The notes under the pieces were generated by a model that ran no database searches, was not told the origin of the DNA, and saw nothing but the letters and a program-made list of their open reading frames with translations. Positions 7,329-12,767 of a stretch of 12,767 nucleotides of DNA are shown one piece after another. Position numbers and translations under genes: made by a program. The stretch lies in contig JABXKX010000624.1 of NCBI GenBank assembly GCA_013619035.1, positions 1-12,767 of the forward strand, written 5' to 3'. Positions within the stretch are counted from its first letter, which is position 1, and every line of letters begins with the position of its first letter. Source of the DNA: Peptostreptococcaceae bacterium (GTDB taxonomy: Bacteria > Bacillota_A > Clostridia > Peptostreptococcales > Acidaminobacteraceae).

Positions 7329-7580
7329 TTACTCATCTTCTTCCATTAATTCTTCATATGCTTTTGCAACAAATTCAAACTCATCATCATCAGTTAAATA
7401 TTCTAAGATTGGCTCGTCTTCACCTTGATCAATCACTTTAAATATTAATGCTGAATCATCATCTTCATCAACTGGTGCTAAAACAGCATATTCTTGATCG
7501 TTTAAATCAAAGTCTGCAATAATTTCAAATGCAGTTTCTTCGCCATTCTCATCTACTAACATAATAATATTTTCTTCCAT
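7329..7580 (-). CDS. DUF1292 family protein (YrzB-like), strongly acidic
   Basis: Small DUF1292 protein of 83 residues, counterpart of B. subtilis YrzB in the same operon position. The start, MEENIIMLVDENGEETAFEI, and the centre, EYAVLAPVD...ALIFKV, are typical: a small beta-rich core followed by an acidic helical tail. By my count 32 residues are Asp or Glu, against two Lys and no Arg. Its function is unknown. The conserved linkage ruvX-DUF1292 across Bacillota suggests a shared process, but nothing in the sequence shows which one. The ribosome binding site (GAAGGTAGG) overlaps the end and stop codon of ruvX, consistent with coupled expression. Cytoplasmic: there is no signal peptide or membrane segment. 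Confidence 0.93.
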   Translation of the reverse strand: MEENIIMLVDENGEETAFEIIADFDLNDQEYAVLAPVDEDDDSALIFKVIDQGEDEPILEYLTDDDEFEFVAKAYEELMEEDE

Positions 7581-7587
7581 TTTATAC

Positions 7588-8028
7588 CTACCTTCTACTG
7601 TCTAGATAGCCCTGCAATATATATACCGCTGCTAACTTATCGATAATCTTTTTACGTTTGGCGCGGCTTAAATCCGCTTCAATCATTGACCTCTCTGCTG
7701 CTACTGAAGTCAATCTTTCATCCCACATCACCACTTCTATATCACGATCTTCTATACGTTCACTATATTTAATCTTCTTTTGAAGTTTTTTTACGAAATC
7801 CAATGTTTTTTCTGCTTGAGGACCTACAGTATTGTTCATATTTTTGGGAAATCCTACAACCATAATTTTAACGTTGTCAGAAATGATAAAATCTATTAAT
7901 TGATCGATATCTTTTTTAATTGACTCTCTCATAATAGTTGTTCGTCCTTGTGCCGTATACAAAAGTGGATCACTAATGGCAACACCAATGGTCTTATCAC
8001 CCACATCTAAACCCATGATTTTAAACAT
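7588..8028 (-). CDS. ruvX: Putative pre-16S rRNA nuclease / Holliday junction resolvase RuvX (YqgF)
   Basis: YqgF/RuvX protein with an RNase H-like fold. The E. coli member is needed for maturation of the 16S rRNA 5' end, while others cleave branched DNA. Using the ATG at 8028 the protein has 146 residues: [16 protein letters not shown] (6-21) with catalytic Asp8, VVGFPKNMN (57-65), WDERLTS (102-108) and DKLAAVYIL (130-138) with the last active-site Asp130. I chose 8028 over an in-frame ATG at 8046. The 8028 start has AAAGGTGG at proper spacing, overlaps the preceding stop as TAATG, and matches family N-termini (M-x-x-MGLD); the extra MYKGGI would be translation of the ribosome binding site. 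Following DUF1292 gene as in B. subtilis (yrrK-yrzB). Confidence 0.94.
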   Translation of the reverse strand: MFKIMGLDVGDKTIGVAISDPLLYTAQGRTTIMRESIKKDIDQLIDFIISDNVKIMVVGFPKNMNNTVGPQAEKTLDFVKKLQKKIKYSERIEDRDIEVVMWDERLTSVAAERSMIEADLSRAKRKKIIDKLAAVYILQGYLDSRR

Positions 8029-8978
8029 TATACCACCTTTATACAAAATTCTTTACACACCGCTGCACAATAACCACAGAGAACACATTTTTCCCTATTA
8101 ATAACTGGTTTGTTGTCACCCATCTCCAAAGCATTATGAGAACACTTTTTAACACAAGAACCACACTTTGTACACCAATCTGCAATCTGCAGTTTCCTAG
8201 GTTGATTTCTCACCTTTTCTCTTAGATCTTGACTGATGACTTCATTTTTAAATCGTTTAACATTGTAATCAACTTCTTCAATAGTTTGCATACCTACTGC
8301 TATAGAATCTACTGCATCTAAAGACAATATGTAATTGAAACTTTCTTCTACACGATTTAATAGATTGCCACCTCCAAGAGGTTTCATAGAATACACACCA
8401 CCTCCACGGTTTTTAAACCGTTTAATAGCGTCTAACATTTCATCTCTTGTACCATCCATAATCCCTAAACCAGAGATGTTTAATATTGGATGAATAACCT
8501 CTATTTCATTATACTTTATTGCTGCTTCAACACCAACTACTGCATGAGTAGAAATTCCAATTGCCCTTATTATCCCTTTTTCCTTTAGCTTTAATAAGGT
8601 TTCAATGGCTTCATAATGGCCTCTAATGGTATGTTCACTTTCTTGCTCATGTAACATGAATATATCCAAGTAGTCAGTGTTAAGTTTTAATAATGCTTCT
8701 TCCACACTTTCCATGGCAGTTTTCTGATCATAAGCATAAGACTTTGAAGCAATAACAATATCTTCACGTTTATGTCCTTTTAATCCTTCTCTAACATGGT
8801 CATATGTTTCATACAGCTGAGCTGTATCGATAAAATTTACACCACAATCAAAGGCATGCGATATAATTTTACCGCCTACCTTTGGTGATAAATTAGCTTG
8901 TAATGGTCCTACGGTTAAGCCTCCAAAACAAAGCTTAGAAACTTTAATCCCCGTATCACCTAATAAATTATATTTCAT
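8028..8978 (-). CDS. Aldo/keto reductase with C-terminal double [4Fe-4S] ferredoxin domain
   Basis: Aldo/keto reductase of 316 residues fused to a bacterial-type ferredoxin domain. The TIM-barrel part carries the tetrad Asp51 (NFIDTAQLY), Tyr56, Lys79 (ASK) and His110 (MLHEQ), plus [13 protein letters not shown] and the C-terminal cofactor-side [17 protein letters not shown]. Residues 269-279 ([11 protein letters not shown]) and 298-308 ([11 protein letters not shown]) are two complete CxxCxxCxxxC motifs, so two [4Fe-4S] clusters are expected; an additional Cys312 follows. Such fusions are common in anaerobes but their substrates are mostly unknown. Both ends overlap neighbours as TAATG (ireB stop/start, and stop/ruvX start), so it is translated together with genes that are adjacent in B. 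subtilis (yrzL-yrrK). It therefore looks like an insertion into a conserved pair. Confidence 0.94.
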   Translation of the reverse strand: MKYNLLGDTGIKVSKLCFGGLTVGPLQANLSPKVGGKIISHAFDCGVNFIDTAQLYETYDHVREGLKGHKREDIVIASKSYAYDQKTAMESVEEALLKLNTDYLDIFMLHEQESEHTIRGHYEAIETLLKLKEKGIIRAIGISTHAVVGVEAAIKYNEIEVIHPILNISGLGIMDGTRDEMLDAIKRFKNRGGGVYSMKPLGGGNLLNRVEESFNYILSLDAVDSIAVGMQTIEEVDYNVKRFKNEVISQDLREKVRNQPRKLQIADWCTKCGSCVKKCSHNALEMGDNKPVINREKCVLCGYCAAVCKEFCIKVV

Positions 8979-9229
8979 TATTCCTCTAAATACGCCTTTA
9001 ACAAGACTTCTATGATTTCATCACGTTCAACTTTTTTCATAAGTTGTCTAGCATTATTATAGCTCGTGATATATGTAGGGTCACCACTCAGTAAGTAACC
9101 TACCATTTGATTGACAGGGTTATATCCCTTTTCTATCAATGATTTTTGGACGCTAGTTAGAATATCTTTTACTTCTTCTTTTAGTTCTGCGTCAAAATCA
9201 AATTTCATTGTTGCGTCTAATTTGCTCAT
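8978..9229 (-). CDS. ireB: IreB family regulatory phosphoprotein (UPF0297, YrzL-like)
   Basis: IreB/UPF0297 protein of 83 residues. The sequence is highly typical: TMKFD near the start, then VQKSLIEKGYNPVNQMVGYLLSGDPTYITSYNNAR and a C-terminal R-DEIIEVLLKAYLE. In Enterococcus faecalis, IreB is a small dimeric protein phosphorylated on N-terminal threonines by the PASTA kinase IreK, and it negatively affects cephalosporin resistance. Thr7 is the clear candidate phosphosite here. The start has GGAGTG about 6 bases upstream. It directly follows alaS as yrzL does in B. subtilis. Its last codons (GAG GAA TAA) contain the ribosome binding site of the aldo/keto reductase gene, and the stop overlaps that gene's ATG. 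Confidence 0.94.
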   Translation of the reverse strand: MSKLDATMKFDFDAELKEEVKDILTSVQKSLIEKGYNPVNQMVGYLLSGDPTYITSYNNARQLMKKVERDEIIEVLLKAYLEE

Positions 9230-9258
9230 ATTATCACTCCAATCTTATATCTAATACT

Positions 9259-9264
9259 ATTATA
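9259..9264 (-). promoter_or_regulatory. Possible internal -10 box before ireB
   Basis: A consensus TATAAT reads leftward in the 74-base gap between alaS and ireB, about 30 bases before the ireB ATG. No good -35 is found at 16-18 bases (the 17-base position reads CCATCA) and there is no TGN extension. No terminator hairpin lies in this gap either. A secondary promoter is possible but weakly supported. Confidence 0.25.
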
Positions 9265-9303
9265 CATGATTTGTCGTGTTTTGATGGTAGTTTTTATAAT
9301 ATT

Positions 9304-11922
9304 TTATATTTCATCTATAATTTTTGAAACCATCTCTAAAGCTTCATCAATCTTAGAACCATCCTTACCGCCAGCTTGGGCCATATTAGGACGACCACCA
9401 CCACCGCCACCTGTCATTTTAGCAATTACTTTAATAATATTACCCGCATGAGCACCTTTTTTAACAGCGACTTCATCTGCCATAGCAATTAATGCAACTT
9501 TTTCACCATTGTCCGATGCCAATACAACCACACTATCTTTTATTTTATCAGAAATCTTATCAGCAAGTTCTCGTAGGTTATTTGGTTGTACACCTTTTAA
9601 CTTACCAGTGATTACATTTAAACCATTGATCAGTTTTGCATTATCAATAATGTCTTCAATGCCTGAAGAAGCTGCTTGAGACTTCATTTTTTCAACTTCT
9701 TTATGAAGTGACTTAACTTCGTTAGCAAGTGATTCTACTTTAGTTTCAACATCATCAAAATTACCTTTTACAATGTTAGAAATATGTTTCATTTTATCTT
9801 CCACTTGGCTTAAGTAGTTATAAACTTCTTTACCAGTAATCGCTTCAATTCTTCTTACACCTGCAGCAATACCACTTTCAGAAATAATCTTAATCAAACC
9901 AATTTGTGAAGCGTTCTGAACATGTGTACCACCACATAATTCCATAGAAAACTCACCAATAGTAACTACTCTTACAGTATCACCATATTTTTCACCAAAT
10001 AATGCAGTAGCACCGCGTTTCTTAGCTTCATCAATAGCCAATTGTTCTGTTTGAACCGGAAGTGTTTCAAATAATCTTTCATTGACTTGATTTTCAATTG
10101 ACTGAAGTGTCTCAGCAGTGATACCCTCAAAGTGAGAGAAATCAAACCGTAATTTCGTAGGATCTACTAAAGAACCTTTCTGCTCTACATGGTCTCCCAA
10201 TGTCTCTTTCAATACTTTATGAAGAATATGTGTAGCTGTATGATTTCTAGCACTTGCCATTCTATTGTCTAAATCAACTGCTGTGTTGATTTTATCATTA
10301 CTCTGAATTAGGCCTGATTTCATGTAACCTTTATGAATAATTCTGTCCATGATACCTTTAATCGTATCTGTTACTACAAATGTACCCATATCAGTTTTCA
10401 TGATACCGATATCACCGGCTTGTCCACCACCTTCTGGATAGAAAGTTGTTTCATCAAGAACAATTTCAGCTTTAGTACCTTCGTTGATTGAATCAACTAA
10501 TTCACCTTCAGATACAATCGCTAAAATAGTCGATGTACCTTCTAAGTTCGTATAACCATTAAAAACAGTCTCTTTAATATCAGTTTTAGATAACGCTGAT
10601 TTTTCCCATGCACTTTGATCGTTACCACGTGCAGCTCTTGCACGTTCTCTTTGTAACTTCATCTCGTCATTAAAACCATCTTCATCAACAGTTAAGTTCT
10701 CTTCAGCTAAAATTTCTTTTGTTAAATCAATTGGGAAACCATAAGTGTCATATAGTTTAAATGCTTTATCACCACTTAACACGTCACCATCTAATTCCTT
10801 GATGTAACCTTTTAAGATATCTAAACCTTGGTTAATCGTTTGTTGGAATCTATCTTCTTCAAGTGCAATTACTTTTTTAATAAAATCTTTTTTCTCTACT
10901 AATTCTGGATATGCTTCTTTTGAAATATCAATAACAACATCAACTAAATCAGTTAAGAATATACCATCGATGTTTAATAGTTTACCATGTCTATATGCTC
11001 TTCTTAATACTTTTCTTAAGACATAACCAACACCTTCATTATTTGGCATAACACCATCTAATACCATAAATGTAATAGCTCTTACATGATCAGTTATAAT
11101 TTTTACTGATATACCCTCTTTTTTATTTTCTCCAAAAGTAATACCTGCTTTAGCTACTACTGCATCCAATACTTGTTTCATTGTATCAATTTCAAATATA
11201 GTTTCAACGTCTTGCATGATACATGCAATTCTTTCTAGACCCATACCTGTATCAATATTAGGATTAGCTAAATCATTATAGTTACCATCTGCATCTTTAT
11301 CAAACTGCGTAAATACATGGTTCCAAAACTCTACAAAACGATCGCATTCGCATCCTGGTTTACAATCTGGGTTGTCACATCCGTAACTTGGCCCTCTATC
11401 ATAATAAATCTCAGAACATGGACCACAAGGACCTGTACCTTTTTCCCAGAAGTTATCTTCTTTTCCTAAACGTACAATTCTACTCTCATCTATCTTTATA
11501 ATATCTTTCCATATATCGTATGCTTCATCATCAGTTAAATAAACAGTAGCCCATAAATTATTCACAGGTAAACCTAAAACTTCTGTTATGTATTCCCATC
11601 CCCACTCTAAAGATTCAACTTTAAAGTAATCGCCAAATGAGAAGTTACCCAACATTTCAAAGAATGTTGCATGTCTTGACGTATAACCTACATTGTCAAT
11701 ATCTGTTATTCTCATACATCTTTGACAAGTTGCCATTCTTTTACTTGGAGGTGTTTCTTCTCCAGTAAAGTAATTTTTAAGTGGTGCCATACCTGCACCG
11801 ATCAACAATAAGCTTTTATCACTTTGAGGAACTAAAGAATAGCTCTTTCCTACATAATGTCCTTTAGACTCAAAGAAATCTAAAAAGCTTTTTCTGATTT
11901 CGTTTAATCCTGTAATATTCAT
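9304..11922 (-). CDS. alaS: Alanyl-tRNA synthetase
   Basis: Alanyl-tRNA synthetase of 872 residues, full length for bacterial AlaRS. The class II catalytic core is at the N-terminus: HATFFEMLGNFSFGDYFK (motif 2 region), GTGPCGPCSEIYYDRG, a Cys-rich insert (CDNPDCKPGCECD) and DTGMGLERIA (motif 3). The editing domain has the zinc-binding HTATH (561-565) and CGGTH (663-667), which clear mischarged Ser and Gly. A coiled-coil linker then leads to the C-terminal DHHA1 domain with a glycine-rich GGGGGGRPNMAQAGG near the end. The start has a near-ideal TAGGAGG. Upstream lies a T-box leader whose specifier is an Ala codon, so expression should rise when tRNA-Ala is uncharged. No terminator separates it from ireB, so the T-box may also govern the genes beyond. 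Confidence 0.98.
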   Translation of the reverse strand: MNITGLNEIRKSFLDFFESKGHYVGKSYSLVPQSDKSLLLIGAGMAPLKNYFTGEETPPSKRMATCQRCMRITDIDNVGYTSRHATFFEMLGNFSFGDYFKVESLEWGWEYITEVLGLPVNNLWATVYLTDDEAYDIWKDIIKIDESRIVRLGKEDNFWEKGTGPCGPCSEIYYDRGPSYGCDNPDCKPGCECDRFVEFWNHVFTQFDKDADGNYNDLANPNIDTGMGLERIACIMQDVETIFEIDTMKQVLDAVVAKAGITFGENKKEGISVKIITDHVRAITFMVLDGVMPNNEGVGYVLRKVLRRAYRHGKLLNIDGIFLTDLVDVVIDISKEAYPELVEKKDFIKKVIALEEDRFQQTINQGLDILKGYIKELDGDVLSGDKAFKLYDTYGFPIDLTKEILAEENLTVDEDGFNDEMKLQRERARAARGNDQSAWEKSALSKTDIKETVFNGYTNLEGTSTILAIVSEGELVDSINEGTKAEIVLDETTFYPEGGGQAGDIGIMKTDMGTFVVTDTIKGIMDRIIHKGYMKSGLIQSNDKINTAVDLDNRMASARNHTATHILHKVLKETLGDHVEQKGSLVDPTKLRFDFSHFEGITAETLQSIENQVNERLFETLPVQTEQLAIDEAKKRGATALFGEKYGDTVRVVTIGEFSMELCGGTHVQNASQIGLIKIISESGIAAGVRRIEAITGKEVYNYLSQVEDKMKHISNIVKGNFDDVETKVESLANEVKSLHKEVEKMKSQAASSGIEDIIDNAKLINGLNVITGKLKGVQPNNLRELADKISDKIKDSVVVLASDNGEKVALIAMADEVAVKKGAHAGNIIKVIAKMTGGGGGGRPNMAQAGGKDGSKIDEALEMVSKIIDEI

Positions 11923-11940
11923 ATTGCCTCCTACTTCAAA

Positions 11941-12149
11941 AACAAAAAAAACTAAAGTGACGTATAGGGACGACTTTACCGCGGTACCACCCTATTTATC
12001 TTCCGATCACTTTAGATATACATCCTACATATAACGGCTGTTACCGTCAACAATTTCTTGTCACAACTCCAGAGTAGCTTCAATCCTGTAATCTCTCACC
12101 AATGATTACTCGCTGTATAGATTTACTTATCTCTTTCTTCGTCTTTATT
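11941..12149 (-). promoter_or_regulatory. T-box riboswitch (alanine) upstream of alaS
   Basis: Leader of about 210 bases sensing the charging state of tRNA-Ala. The T-box sequence AGGGTGGTACCGCGG (complement of 11979-11993) is canonical. Its bulge reads UGGU (complement of 11986-11989), whose variable U pairs with the A discriminator expected of tRNA-Ala (ACCA end). In stem I the specifier is GCU (complement of 12076-12078) in the context GAAGCTACTC, coding Ala and matching the downstream gene. A 6-bp hairpin (GTAATC/GATTAC, 12088-12109) with GGTGAGAG in its loop belongs to the upper stem I. Uncharged tRNA-Ala would stabilise the antiterminator and allow alaS transcription; charged tRNA leaves the terminator. 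Confidence 0.95.
11944..12015 (-). terminator. T-box leader intrinsic terminator
   Basis: Read leftward, CTAAAGTGA (12007-12015) pairs perfectly with TCACTTTAG (11952-11960), and eight T residues follow (complement of 11944-11951). The T-box sequence is in the intervening part, so antiterminator and terminator are mutually exclusive, as in standard transcriptional T-boxes. Confidence 0.9.
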
Positions 12150-12155
12150 AAATAG

Positions 12156-12184
12156 ATTATAGCACAAATTATACCTATTGCCTA
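12156..12184 (-). promoter_or_regulatory. Extended -10 promoter for the alaS leader and operon
   Basis: Leftward TAGGCA (complement of 12179-12184; 4 of 6 matches to TTGACA), a 17-base spacer and a perfect TATAAT (complement of 12156-12161) preceded by TGC, giving an extended -10. Transcription would begin near 12149, just before the T-box. The -35 overlaps the stop codon of the upstream histidine kinase gene, leaving no room for a separate kinase terminator. Confidence 0.75.
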
Positions 12185-12767
12185 CACCTTTAGACGAATA
12201 ATAAATTCAGTCCCAAAGCCCTCTGTACTTTGACACTCAATAGTACCTTTAAAGGATTTACGCACTATATTATATACAATACTAAGACCGTAACCACTAT
12301 CAATTTCATGGGCATATATGGGTTCGAAAATTCTCTTAAGATAATCATTTTTGATGCCACATCCATTGTCTTTAATGTTAATAGTTAGTTCTTCCTCCAT
12401 ATCAACATCAATAACAATCATACCACTGCTCATATTTTCAAATGCATGAGTAATCGAATTTTCAACTAAGTGTACGACAATTTGTGAGATCTTTGCAGCA
12501 TCTTGAATCAGTTCAAGCGAGTCAGAGCAAATAATATCAACACCAATATCAACTGGGATATCCATACTATCAATAATAACTCTTAATAGATTAGACATAT
12601 TAAATCGGGTTAAAAGAGTAGCCGAAACATCAGGATCTAACGCTTTAAAACGCTCTACTAAATCTTTCATGTAAGACAATTGGTACATAATGTCTTTATA
12701 TGCCCCATCAAACATTTCGAAAAAATACATTAATTCTTGTTTTTTTAGTTGTTTATTCTTTAATTGC
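12182..12767 (-). CDS. Sensor histidine kinase, C-terminal part (truncated by window edge)
   Basis: C-terminal catalytic part of a sensor histidine kinase, stop TAG at 12182. The GHKL ATPase landmarks are in order: N box LVENSITHAF, G1 box DNGCGI, F box IFEPIYAHE, G2 box SGYGLSIVYNIV and the ending GFGTEFIIRLKV. Before them is a helical DHp-like segment (MKDLVERFKAL). An ATG at 12728-12730 could be taken as a start, but the frame stays open to the window end (QLKNKQLKKQEL upstream, coiled-coil-like) and that ATG has no Shine-Dalgarno, so the true 5' end lies outside. The phosphoacceptor His and any sensor domain are not visible. The first G2 glycine appears replaced (IDSGYGLS against GTGLGLS), a tolerated-looking variant. 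The gene runs in the same direction as alaS, with the alaS promoter overlapping its stop. Confidence 0.88.
   Translation of the reverse strand, partial: QLKNKQLKKQELMYFFEMFDGAYKDIMYQLSYMKDLVERFKALDPDVSATLLTRFNMSNLLRVIIDSMDIPVDIGVDIICSDSLELIQDAAKISQIVVHLVENSITHAFENMSSGMIVIDVDMEEELTINIKDNGCGIKNDYLKRIFEPIYAHEIDSGYGLSIVYNIVRKSFKGTIECQSTEGFGTEFIIRLKV

Noticed and set aside
8029..8046. Six-codon upstream extension of ruvX (start at 8046)
   Set aside because: The extension would translate the ribosome binding site; the ATG at 8028 has proper spacing, TAATG coupling and a family-typical N-terminus.
9266..9451. Rightward open frame with a proline run
   Set aside because: The proline run is the complement of the glycine-rich C-terminus of AlaRS; it is a shadow.
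12728..12730. ATG as the start of the histidine kinase
   Set aside because: The frame continues open to the window end, no Shine-Dalgarno precedes this ATG, and the DHp helix with the phosphoacceptor His would be missing.
1..12767. CRISPR arrays, insertion sequences, tRNA or rRNA genes, prophage or defence genes
   Set aside because: No regularly spaced repeats, transposase, integrase, tRNA cloverleaf or known defence domain was seen on either strand.

Overview
The window is a low-GC chromosomal segment from what looks like an anaerobic, Gram-positive-type member of the Bacillota, most likely the Clostridia. The grounds are the AT-rich composition, strong AGGAGG-type ribosome binding sites, a T-box leader, an IreB homologue (partner of PASTA kinases), RNase J, and a double-[4Fe-4S] aldo/keto reductase. 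The gene order is the one known from Bacillus subtilis as alaS-yrzL-yrrK-yrzB-yrrL-yrrM-yrrO-udk. As often in Clostridia, a Fur-family gene and an RNase J gene are inserted. No mobile element, CRISPR array, tRNA or rRNA was seen.

Layout. At the right edge is the 3' part of a leftward sensor histidine kinase; its frame stays open to the window end. Next (about 12.15 to 11.94 kb) is a promoter and a T-box riboswitch with a GCU (Ala) specifier, a UGGU bulge and an intrinsic terminator. It controls alaS and probably the long leftward operon behind it: alaS, ireB, Fe-S aldo/keto reductase, ruvX, DUF1292, Fur-family regulator, RNase J, YlbF-family protein, mltG, trmR-like methyltransferase, U32 (trhP-like) protein, udk. 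Genes are tightly packed, and four junctions are TAATG stop/start overlaps. The operon ends at an intrinsic terminator (1283-1328) that lies inside the 3' coding end of the only rightward gene. That gene (194-1339) encodes a single-pass membrane protein with an unrecognised cytoplasmic half and an extracellular lysozyme-like domain. Its stop codon overlaps that of udk.

Themes. The operon joins tRNA function (alaS, and the trhP/trmR pair expected to build 5-methoxyuridine at wobble U34), envelope synthesis and its control (mltG, ireB, and the convergent lysozyme-like gene), RNA turnover (RNase J with a YlbF-family protein), genome maintenance (ruvX), metal or redox sensing (Fur-like) and nucleotide salvage (udk).

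This is mostly a conserved housekeeping region, and I see no clear new defence or mobile system. The best leads are: the terminator buried in the opposing gene; the membrane lysozyme-like protein; the link between an Ala T-box and wobble-U modification genes in one transcript; the Fe-S aldo/keto reductase translationally coupled between ireB and ruvX; and the palindromes between the Fur gene and the RNase J gene.
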